DNA of 6,962 bases from an uncultured Eubacteriales bacterium (GTDB taxonomy: Bacteria; Bacillota; Clostridia; Oscillospirales; Acutalibacteraceae), in assembly GCA_900317795.1 (NCBI GenBank), contig ONIF01000102.1, positions 1 to 6,962 on the forward strand, read 5' to 3'. Below the pieces are notes generated by a model. It had not been told where the DNA came from, did no database searches, and saw only the letters and a program-made list of their open reading frames with translations. Position numbers and translations under genes: made by a program. Positions 1 to 5,311 of this stretch are shown piece after piece. Positions within the stretch are counted from its first letter, which is position 1; every line of letters begins with the position of its first letter.

Positions 1-680
1 TTAAGGGAACGGAATGTTTCGGCAAGTTCCCTTACTTCATCAGCGGAGAAAGTCTGTTCTTCACCGCTGAAAAGACGTTTTTCAATGTTCATTTTGTCCA
101 TTCCTTTCGGGTTGAAATTTTTGATAACGCCTGCATTTTTCTGAGCAGGCACGGCAACGAATGACCATTCATACGCATCTGTGGGGTTGTCAAGAGTGAC
201 AAAACAGAGCTTATTGGAATAATATTTGCCCTTTGAGTGAGAGCAGAGAGCAATTTCATTTCCGCATATCGAGCAGATACGTTTTTTCACGGAACAGCCG
301 ATACTGACTTCTTTTTTAATACCGCTTTCAAGAGATGTAATGAAACCTTTCTCGGATTTCGGCACATATGCACGGGCAAAAAGACGTTTATAAGGCTTGC
401 CGTCAGAAGTGAATTTGTCGGGGACAAATTCAGCTTTGCATGAAAATATGCGGGCGGTCTGATTTGACGATTTGGGATTGTGGTCTGCAATACCCGTCAC
501 ACCGTCAAAGAGTTTTGCCAATTCATCAAGAGCGTTGTCGGAAAAGCGTTCAAAATCACGGTCAATGTCGTTGTCGCAGAGTATGACTGAAAATGCATAA
601 ACATCATTTTCAGTGAGAGGGGTTCTTGTATGCTTGTTGATAAGTTCCAATTCGCCCTCACGAATGTCGTTTTTATTCAA
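1..680 (-). CDS. Phage prohead (capsid maturation) serine protease, 3' end cut by the window
   Basis: Probable HK97/XkdF-like prohead protease, which would process scaffold and capsid during head assembly. The visible 226 residues begin at a TTG (678-680) that lies 8 bases after an AAAGGA ribosome binding site; the preceding portal gene stops at 685, so the two are tightly coupled. No in-frame ATG or GTG fits that site. Seen in the protein: a CDNDIDRDFERFS stretch near residues 35-47, ADHNPK with His67, EVSIGCSV with Ser126, and EWSFVAVPAQ at 171-180, matching the His...Ser...(E)xSFVxxPA layout of this family. His67 and Ser126 are therefore the likely catalytic pair. A Cys/His cluster (C136, C139, C146, H148) follows the Ser and could bind a metal. 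After residue 190 the chain becomes MDKMNIEKRL and then acidic, possibly a scaffold-like tail. The frame is open to the edge. The family is fairly sure; the exact subfamily is not. Confidence 0.8.
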   Translation of the reverse strand, partial: MNKNDIREGELELINKHTRTPLTENDVYAFSVILCDNDIDRDFERFSDNALDELAKLFDGVTGIADHNPKSSNQTARIFSCKAEFVPDKFTSDGKPYKRLFARAYVPKSEKGFITSLESGIKKEVSIGCSVKKRICSICGNEIALCSHSKGKYYSNKLCFVTLDNPTDAYEWSFVAVPAQKNAGVIKNFNPKGMDKMNIEKRLFSGEEQTFSADEVRELAETFRSL

Positions 681-684
681 AATA

Positions 685-1821
685 TCAGTCCTTTCTGAAA
701 GAGTTTTCCAATTTCTGAGCCTGTGCATTAAGAAGTCTTGCACGGGCAAGTTCCACTTCATCTTGTAAATTGATGTTATCCCAGACAATTTCAAAATCCG
801 TTTGAATGCCGTTGAGCCTAAAATAAATATCACAAATTTTTCGGATAGTCGAGTTGAGAATACAGCGGTAATATTCAAGTTCACTTGTCAAAATATCCGC
901 TTGTTGAGTGGACATTCTTTCCGTAGTGGACCATGAAAAACCGAGTAAAAACGGTGGTATAGAAAGTTTTGCAACAATTTGTTCCAAAAGCTGACGTACA
1001 GGGATATTGCTGTCGGGAATTTGATTTTCCGCACCAATGACTTTAATGCTGACATCACCGACAGTAATGAAGTCTTTAGGCGAAGTGCTTTTCATAGCCT
1101 TGCTCCATTCTTCTGCAATGGTCTTTGCACGGTCTTTTGAAAAGGCACGTTCATTTTCATTAGGCTTGTAGGAAACGGCAAAACGCACATTTCCAACTCT
1201 GTCCCAATTTGTGCCGACAGCGGTAAATATCTTCATCAGAATGTCGCCGATAAAGGGCAAGCTCTTTAAAATGGACGTGCCGTAAATATGGCTTGGTTCA
1301 GGCATTATGGAATTACAGAGGACAAGTGACGGATATTTCACGGGAGAAAGAGAGCCGTCAGAATTTTGAGTGCATATTTTAATATCAAGGGGATTTCCGT
1401 CAGAAATAAGCTGAACATCATCAAGAGAGGCATTGTAAAGGGCGGAAATATGTTTGTGTTTTCTGTCGAGAACAATTTCCCCGACAGCCGTGCCATAGAC
1501 AAGCATTTGTTCAAGATAGCAGGAAAGGAAGCTTGAAATACCTGTTTCACAGGCGTTCACACGGATATTTTTCAAGAATTTGTTAATTTCCGTATCGAGC
1601 GTATCAGAGCCTGTTTTAATTTCAAAGTCACCCATAAGACGAATAATTTTGTAAATAGCGGCATCAATCACGGGAACGGTATCTTTAAGGGTTTTATAGA
1701 GATTTCTTTCACAGACGGAAGAACCCGACATACAAGAGAGATTTGAGTGAAAGCCGTCAGCGGAAAAAGTCTGTATATCGGTATCAGGCTTTTTTCTGCT
1801 GAGGAAGTCAAAGAGAGCCAA
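685..1821 (-). CDS. Phage portal protein
   Basis: Portal protein, the dodecameric ring at the capsid vertex through which the terminase pumps DNA. It is 378 residues, a little short for the family but plausible for a compact Clostridial phage portal. Family-like features are a loop with EPSHIYGTSILKSLPFI (about 175-191), the IPPFLLGFSW stretch (288-297) followed by STQQADILTSELEYYR (304-319), and an alpha-helical C-terminus (353-376) rich in Glu, Ala and Gln. The start is TTG (1819-1821) and not ATG, but it sits 7 bases behind a near-perfect GGAGGTGAT site (1825-1833), which settles the start. It lies 20 bases downstream of the large terminase and 4 bases upstream of the protease, the standard terminase-portal-protease order. 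I see no truncation or frameshift. Confidence 0.87.
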   Translation of the reverse strand: MALFDFLSRKKPDTDIQTFSADGFHSNLSCMSGSSVCERNLYKTLKDTVPVIDAAIYKIIRLMGDFEIKTGSDTLDTEINKFLKNIRVNACETGISSFLSCYLEQMLVYGTAVGEIVLDRKHKHISALYNASLDDVQLISDGNPLDIKICTQNSDGSLSPVKYPSLVLCNSIMPEPSHIYGTSILKSLPFIGDILMKIFTAVGTNWDRVGNVRFAVSYKPNENERAFSKDRAKTIAEEWSKAMKSTSPKDFITVGDVSIKVIGAENQIPDSNIPVRQLLEQIVAKLSIPPFLLGFSWSTTERMSTQQADILTSELEYYRCILNSTIRKICDIYFRLNGIQTDFEIVWDNINLQDEVELARARLLNAQAQKLENSFRKD

Positions 1822-1824
1822 TAT

Positions 1825-1833
1825 ATCACCTCC
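1825..1833 (-). promoter_or_regulatory. Strong ribosome binding site deciding the TTG start of the portal gene
   Basis: GGAGGTGAT is fully complementary to the 16S rRNA 3' end and its GGAGG core is spaced 7 bases from TTG at 1819-1821. It lies in the short gap between the terminase stop and the portal start, and it justifies the non-ATG start. Confidence 0.85.
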
Positions 1834-1842
1834 AAAAATTTT

Positions 1843-3090
1843 TTATCTGTCAGACGCAAATACAAAGAAATCATCAGTTTCTTCATTCATTACGGTAGTG
1901 ACAAAATAACGTATATCGTCCATCGCATGGTCGTTTTCTTTGACGGGAGTATCTTTGCCGCCCGTATCCCAGCGGTAAAGACCGAATTCATTGATACTGT
2001 CACGGCAGTTTCTGCAAATTTTGATTTTGCCTTGTTTAAGGGCGGTGCTTGTCTGGCGAATGCCGTCAAGAACGTTGTTTTTTGCAGGCTTTACGGTATA
2101 TTTGCCATGCCGTCTGATAACTTCAATAAAGCTTGCGGCAGACGGGTCAACAACGACAGTTGAAATATTTCTGTTATTGATGAGCCTGCAAAGACCTGTA
2201 TAATGTTCTTCATCAGTGCGTGACGAGCCTTCGACACGGGAGTTATAGTAATATTCATCAATTCTGTACCAAGTATCGCCAAGCCGCCCCCATAAGCCGA
2301 AAGAGGCAGGATTGACAGTACCGTAGTCGCAGGAAACGGCAAATTCGGAAAAATTGCCTTCGGGAACGTCACACAGCATTTTATCGTCAGACATAAAGGG
2401 ATAAACAAGTCCCTCAGTAGCCACCCATTTGCCTAAAACAAAGCGGTCGTAAAAACTGCCCGAATAGAGAGTTTTATAGCGTTCACGGATTTTTTTTGAA
2501 AGAGAGGGATTGTCGTTCATGGTGAAATGGAGATAATAAGCATTTTTTTCTTTAGTTTTTTTAATCCACTCACGGTGAAACCAATGTTGAGGGTATTCGG
2601 GGTTGCAGTTAAACCAGAGTTTGGAATTTTCGACAGAACATCTTGCAATCGCCTGTTCAACGAAAGAACGGGGCATTAAAGCGACTTCATCAAAGAGTAC
2701 GCCCGATAAAGTCATACCTTGAATGAGAGCGGCAGAGCTTTCATCACGCCCGCCAAAGAGATAAAAAGTATTTTTTCTGTCGTTGAGGGAAACCTCAAAG
2801 AGATTGGAAGCGATTTTTTCATTGACATCAAAGCCAATATCACGCAGGGCATTGAGTAAAGGCACAGCGACATTTCTTTTAACGGACTTTATGGTTTTTC
2901 CGCAAATGGCAAAGGAATGGTTATCGAACGCAAACATCGCCCAAGAAATAAAAGAAACGCTCATGCAAAGCGTTTTGCCGCTTCTGACAGCCCCGTCACA
3001 TATAATCGCATCAAATTTTGCAGAGGGACGGGAGGGTGACCACCAACTTAAAACATCAAGCTGTTTTTTTGAAAAGGGAACGAAATTCAT
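1843..3090 (-). CDS. Phage terminase large subunit (PBSX/XtmB-like ATPase-nuclease)
   Basis: The motor and nuclease that cuts concatemeric phage DNA and drives it through the portal. It has 415 residues, typical for the PBSX-type family. N-terminal ATPase: Walker A GAVRSGKT at 33-40, Walker B VLFDE at 131-135 with the catalytic Glu, and the coupling motif FNCNPE at 160-165. C-terminal RNase H-like nuclease: the acidic residues expected for metal binding are D255 in SCDYGTVNP, D315 in VVVDPSAAS, and D391/D392 in HAMDDIRY. All catalytic positions are therefore present and the enzyme is predicted to be active. The ATG start overlaps the stop of the small subunit gene as ATGA (3087-3090), implying translational coupling; a weak GGTGAT lies 8 bases upstream. 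A short gap leads to the portal gene. Family assignment is secure from the motifs; the packaging mode (cos or pac) cannot be read from them. Confidence 0.95.
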   Translation of the reverse strand: MNFVPFSKKQLDVLSWWSPSRPSAKFDAIICDGAVRSGKTLCMSVSFISWAMFAFDNHSFAICGKTIKSVKRNVAVPLLNALRDIGFDVNEKIASNLFEVSLNDRKNTFYLFGGRDESSAALIQGMTLSGVLFDEVALMPRSFVEQAIARCSVENSKLWFNCNPEYPQHWFHREWIKKTKEKNAYYLHFTMNDNPSLSKKIRERYKTLYSGSFYDRFVLGKWVATEGLVYPFMSDDKMLCDVPEGNFSEFAVSCDYGTVNPASFGLWGRLGDTWYRIDEYYYNSRVEGSSRTDEEHYTGLCRLINNRNISTVVVDPSAASFIEVIRRHGKYTVKPAKNNVLDGIRQTSTALKQGKIKICRNCRDSINEFGLYRWDTGGKDTPVKENDHAMDDIRYFVTTVMNEETDDFFVFASDR

Positions 3091-3569
3091 TGAAAATCAT
3101 CACCGTCACTTTGGGAATTTTTCAAGCCGCCAAGAATGGCATTGTAAAAGTCGGAAGTACTGCTTTTATCGGGCTTGTTGAGAAGCTCCAATTTTTCGAG
3201 AGCTTTCAGACGGTCAAAAAATTTGATTTCCATACAGTTTTCCTTAGGTCGCTTAATTTCGGCTACGTTAAAAAGGTCATAGCTTTCAAGATTGTCAAAG
3301 CTGTCTGCAAACATGAGTTTCACAGCGTCGGCAACGTTTCCGAAAGCAAGCCTTTCATAGCCCGAAACGGCTTTTTGGGAAAGGTACTGCCCATTCTGCT
3401 TATACAGAGAATTCATATATTCCGCAATATCCTCACGGATAAGCAAAAGAGAGCCGTCTTTTTGGGGATTGGCATAGCCTGCAAGCCTTGCAGATTCTTC
3501 GGGATTGCCGTTTTGTGCATAGAACACACAAAACAATTTTTCTTTTGAGGTAAGATTTTTTTTATTGAT
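3087..3569 (-). CDS. Phage terminase small subunit, apparent ATC start
   Basis: DNA-recognition subunit of the packaging terminase, assigned from its position directly upstream of the large subunit and from its N-terminus. That end, LTSKEKLFCVFYAQNGNPEE followed by SARLAGY, is the helix-turn-helix opening common to XtmA-like small terminases. With the start used here the product has 160 residues. Start choice: an AAAGGAGGT site (3577-3585) is followed after 8 bases by ATC (3567-3569), and an in-frame TGA at 3585-3587 rules out anything further upstream. The only conventional start, TTG at 3534-3536, has no good ribosome binding site at the right distance and would remove part of the first helix. 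ATC initiation is rare, so this may be a true unusual start, a mutated ATG or a sequence error. The 3' end overlaps the large subunit by 4 bases. The middle and C-terminal parts (oligomerisation and ATPase contact) are not conserved enough to judge by eye. Confidence 0.8.
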   Translation of the reverse strand: MNKKNLTSKEKLFCVFYAQNGNPEESARLAGYANPQKDGSLLLIREDIAEYMNSLYKQNGQYLSQKAVSGYERLAFGNVADAVKLMFADSFDNLESYDLFNVAEIKRPKENCMEIKFFDRLKALEKLELLNKPDKSSTSDFYNAILGGLKNSQSDGDDFQ

Positions 3570-3576
3570 TTGAAAA

Positions 3577-3585
3577 ACCTCCTTT
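3577..3585 (-). promoter_or_regulatory. Strong ribosome binding site of the small terminase gene
   Basis: AAAGGAGGT on the minus strand, with its GGAGG core 8 bases before an ATC codon and about 41 bases before the nearest TTG. Its placement argues for translation beginning near 3569 and not at 3536. Confidence 0.8.
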
Positions 3586-3598
3586 CACCCATGCACCG

Positions 3599-3630
3599 AA
3601 AAACAAAAAAAATCAACCTGCTGAGGTTGA
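3599..3630 (-). terminator. Hairpin plus T tract just upstream of the small terminase gene
   Basis: On the minus strand TCAACCT (3624-3630) pairs perfectly with AGGTTGA (3613-3619) across a four-base CAGC loop. It is followed directly by eight T, a G and five more T. This is the shape of an intrinsic terminator reading leftwards. It ends about 14 bases before the ribosome binding site of the small terminase gene, leaving no room for a promoter in between. It may insulate the phage genes from host transcription, or act as an attenuator in their leader. The stem is short (7 bp), so strength is uncertain. Confidence 0.65.
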
Positions 3631-3660
3631 ATTGCAGAAAAAATTTTTGAAGTTTGTAAA

Positions 3661-3701
3661 AAAAGACAAAAAAATAACAGGCAACACGAAGTCACCTGTC
3701 A
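3661..3701 (-). terminator. Probable intrinsic terminator after the lipoprotein gene
   Basis: On the minus strand ACAGGTGAC (3691-3699) pairs with GTTGCCTGT (3677-3685), including two G-U pairs, across a TTCGT loop. The stem can extend to 3701/3675, and seven T follow (3668-3674), with more T after a GTC break. It lies about 90 bases downstream of the substrate-binding protein stop and probably ends that transcript. The same bases contain a promoter-like TTGACA/TGTTAT pair, so the assignment is not exclusive. Confidence 0.6.
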
Positions 3702-3702
3702 A
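3674..3702 (-). promoter_or_regulatory. Possible sigma-A promoter for the phage packaging genes (overlaps a hairpin)
   Basis: Minus strand TTGACA (3697-3702) matches the -35 consensus exactly and is followed after 17 bases by TGTTAT (3674-3679), a 4 of 6 match to the -10. Transcription would begin near 3667, giving a leader of about 100 bases that includes the hairpin at 3613-3630. The 17-base spacer lies mostly within an inverted repeat, which could be a repressor operator. It could also be chance inside a terminator. Confidence 0.3.
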
Positions 3703-3720
3703 AAAGTCACAAATACGGGT

Positions 3721-3788
3721 GCAGGGAGTTTACTCCCTGCCGAGGTCAAGGGCGAGCAGCCCTTGTGGGGTTTGGGGCAAAGCCCCAA
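3721..3788. repeat. Cluster of three GC-rich hairpins between host and phage genes
   Basis: Three consecutive perfect inverted repeats stand out from the AT-rich surroundings. GCAGGGAG/CTCCCTGC (3721-3728 and 3733-3740) has a TTTA loop. CAAGGGC/GCCCTTG (3747-3753 and 3759-3765) has a GAGCA loop. TTGGGGC/GCCCCAA (3772-3778 and 3782-3788) has an AAA loop. They begin 4 bases after the stop of the lipoprotein gene. No T tract follows any of them on either strand, so they are not simple terminators. From memory, similar GGGGC...GCCCC palindromes occur as dispersed intergenic repeats in Clostridia; I could not check this. Confidence 0.6.
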
Positions 3789-3792
3789 CAAA

Positions 3793-5049
3793 TCAGACTT
3801 GCCAAAGGGAGTTGTATCCGTATTCAAAGTGAGAGCCGAAGCAGATACGGTTAAAATTTCCGCTCAGACCTCCGAAATTATATATAGCGTCGGAAATGCT
3901 TTCGGTAGTAAGGATTCTGAAAGGGACATACTGTTCCTCGGGGATAGAAATATTGCCGAGAATACGCATAGCATAGTCAACCATGCCGTAAGCAGTCCAC
4001 TCATAGCTTTGAGCGACAAGCATTTCAATATTTCCGTATCTTGCACTGTCAAAAGCTTCATCGGAACCGCCCGTAGAAATAACGGGTATTTTCAGTCCGA
4101 GCAGTTCAACGGCATTCAAAGCACTTTCTATCATTCTGTCGTCAAATACGACTATATAATTTAATTTTGTATCTTTCTTCAAAGCATCTCTTATCTTGCC
4201 AGTAAGGGTATCGCCGTTTTCATTAAGCATAGCACTCACACCCGTGCAGTAACCCGTAACGCCCGAAACATATTTTTCAAATTCATCTTTAAAGCCAAGA
4301 GCAATACTGTTTGACAATGCGGAGTCTGTGCAGTTGACAGCAAGTGCATTAACATTGCCTTTGGTTTTGATAATAGTCCAGTCGGCAAGATACTTTCCGA
4401 TACTCGAATAGTCAACGGGCATAGTATAGTCTGCAAAATGGTCATTCTGCCCTGCATTGACAGAGCCTGCCGAAATGACTTCAATACCGTTTGCCTGAGC
4501 ATATTCTATATTGGTAGAAAACTTATCTTTATCAATGTCACCGAACATGATGATAATATCCGCCTTGCCGTTGACGGCATTGTTAAGGGCGGTATTGATA
4601 GAAGATTCCGAGCCGTCGGTTTTTGCAACGATATATTTTGAAAAGCCTGCGGATTCTGCGGCAGCCTTAAACTGTTCCGCAACAAGCTGCGTATAAGAAA
4701 GATTAAGGTTATCGGGTATGAGAGTGACAGTTTTACCGCTTGAAACGGATTTTGCATTAAAAGAGGAGCCTTCGGAATTGAACACGGGCATATTCTGATA
4801 AGATGAAACAGCCGCACTCATTTCCTCTATTTGCTGAGAGGTAACAGCCTTTTCAGCGGAGTTGCTTTTTTCCCAGCTTATCTGAGAGCTTTCCTGAGGC
4901 TTTGAGATGACAATGGAAGACTCTATAACGCTTTCGGGTTCGGAAGCGGTGCTTTCAGCAGTCGAGGGAGTGCCGTTGTCACAAGCGGACAACGATAAAA
5001 CCGATAATATAACAGCCGTCAGAGTAACAGCCGAAACAAATTTTTTCAT
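3793..5049 (-). CDS. Sugar-type ABC transporter substrate-binding lipoprotein
   Basis: Predicted extracytoplasmic solute receptor anchored to the outer face of the membrane. It has 418 residues from the ATG at 5047-5049, 5 bases after GGAGG (5055-5059); an in-frame TTG at 5061 would lie upstream of that site and is unlikely. Residues 1-22 form a lipoprotein signal (MKKFVSAVTL, then a hydrophobic core) ending in the lipobox LSAC with Cys23 as the lipidated residue. Residues 24-100 are a Ser/Glu/Gln-rich low-complexity linker. From about 105 the chain resembles the RbsB-like type I periplasmic-binding fold (Peripla_BP_4): an opening beta strand TVTLIPDNLNLSYTQLVAEQ, ADIIIMFGDID, GIEVISAGS and NYIVVFDD followed by AVELLGLKIPVISTGGSDEA. 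The ligand cannot be told by eye; sugars or autoinducer-like molecules are typical. No permease or ATPase gene is beside it, so it is an orphan here or has a sensory role. It has its own strong promoter. Confidence 0.85.
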   Translation of the reverse strand: MKKFVSAVTLTAVILSVLSLSACDNGTPSTAESTASEPESVIESSIVISKPQESSQISWEKSNSAEKAVTSQQIEEMSAAVSSYQNMPVFNSEGSSFNAKSVSSGKTVTLIPDNLNLSYTQLVAEQFKAAAESAGFSKYIVAKTDGSESSINTALNNAVNGKADIIIMFGDIDKDKFSTNIEYAQANGIEVISAGSVNAGQNDHFADYTMPVDYSSIGKYLADWTIIKTKGNVNALAVNCTDSALSNSIALGFKDEFEKYVSGVTGYCTGVSAMLNENGDTLTGKIRDALKKDTKLNYIVVFDDRMIESALNAVELLGLKIPVISTGGSDEAFDSARYGNIEMLVAQSYEWTAYGMVDYAMRILGNISIPEEQYVPFRILTTESISDAIYNFGGLSGNFNRICFGSHFEYGYNSLWQV

Positions 5050-5065
5050 AATTTCCTCCAAAAAG

Positions 5066-5079
5066 ATACATAAATGTAT
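5066..5079. promoter_or_regulatory. Palindrome in the 5' leader of the lipoprotein gene
   Basis: ATACAT-AA-ATGTAT is a perfect 6-base dyad between the predicted transcription start (about 5089) and the ribosome binding site at 5055-5059. It could be a repressor operator downstream of the promoter or a weak hairpin near the ribosome binding site. It is AT-only apart from one C/G pair, so chance is possible. Confidence 0.35.
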
Positions 5080-5095
5080 TTAATCCAACGCTTTA

Positions 5096-5124
5096 ATTAT
5101 ACTTTTGGTTTAAAAGAATGTCAA
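5096..5124 (-). promoter_or_regulatory. Perfect-consensus sigma-A promoter of the lipoprotein gene
   Basis: Minus strand TTGACA (5119-5124), exactly 17 bases, then TATAAT (5096-5101). Both hexamers and the spacing are ideal. The start would fall near 5089, giving a leader of about 40 bases to the ATG at 5049. Strong, housekeeping-type expression is expected unless repressed. Confidence 0.85.
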
Positions 5125-5133
5125 CAAGTATTT

Positions 5134-5162
5134 TTGACGTAATTGCCAAAACAAAAGATTAT
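5134..5162 (+). promoter_or_regulatory. Possible plus-strand sigma-A promoter upstream of spoIIP
   Basis: TTGACG (5134-5139), 17 bases, GATTAT (5157-5162). It lies back to back with the lipoprotein promoter, the two -35 boxes being 9 bases apart. It would give a long leader of about 140 bases before spoIIP. The -10 is only a 4 of 6 match in AT-rich DNA, so this is weak. Confidence 0.25.
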
Positions 5163-5250
5163 TTTTTATAGAATATGCTAATGATAAGTTTTAGGAAAAG
5201 CAGGGCATTTTATGCATTGCAGGGTGAACAGGATTTTGACGGGGGGTATA

Positions 5251-5280
5251 TCATAAGTAAGGGAATTTCTGCATAAAGAT
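5251..5280 (+). promoter_or_regulatory. Candidate sigma-E (mother cell) promoter of spoIIP
   Basis: TCATAAG (5251-5257) and CATAAAGAT (5272-5280) resemble the sigma-E -35 and -10 elements, with 16 bases between the ATA and CATA cores, the spacing expected for that factor. The start would be about 25-30 bases before the ATG at 5312. In Bacillus subtilis spoIIP is transcribed by sigma-E, which supports the reading; the match itself is moderate. Confidence 0.4.
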
Positions 5281-5311
5281 TGAAAGACAGTTTTCGTGGG
5301 AGGAAAAATAT

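Noticed and set aside
1747..2163. Plus-strand open frame of 138 codons over the terminase/portal junction
   Set aside because: Antisense to two well-supported genes, no recognisable motifs, no ribosome binding site of note.
3018..3548. Plus-strand open frame of 176 codons over the small terminase
   Set aside because: Complement of the small terminase and the start of the large one; composition is that of a shadow frame.
3661..3790. CRISPR array or tRNA gene in the hairpin region
   Set aside because: The hairpins differ in sequence, are not spaced as repeats and spacers, and no cloverleaf or CCA-type end is present.
3763..4164. Plus-strand frame of 133 codons over the hairpins and lipoprotein 3' end
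   Set aside because: Antisense to the lipoprotein and begins inside the hairpin cluster; no supporting signals.
5241..5246. Run of six G before the spoIIP ribosome binding site, considered as a G-quadruplex
   Set aside because: A single G run without three partners nearby.
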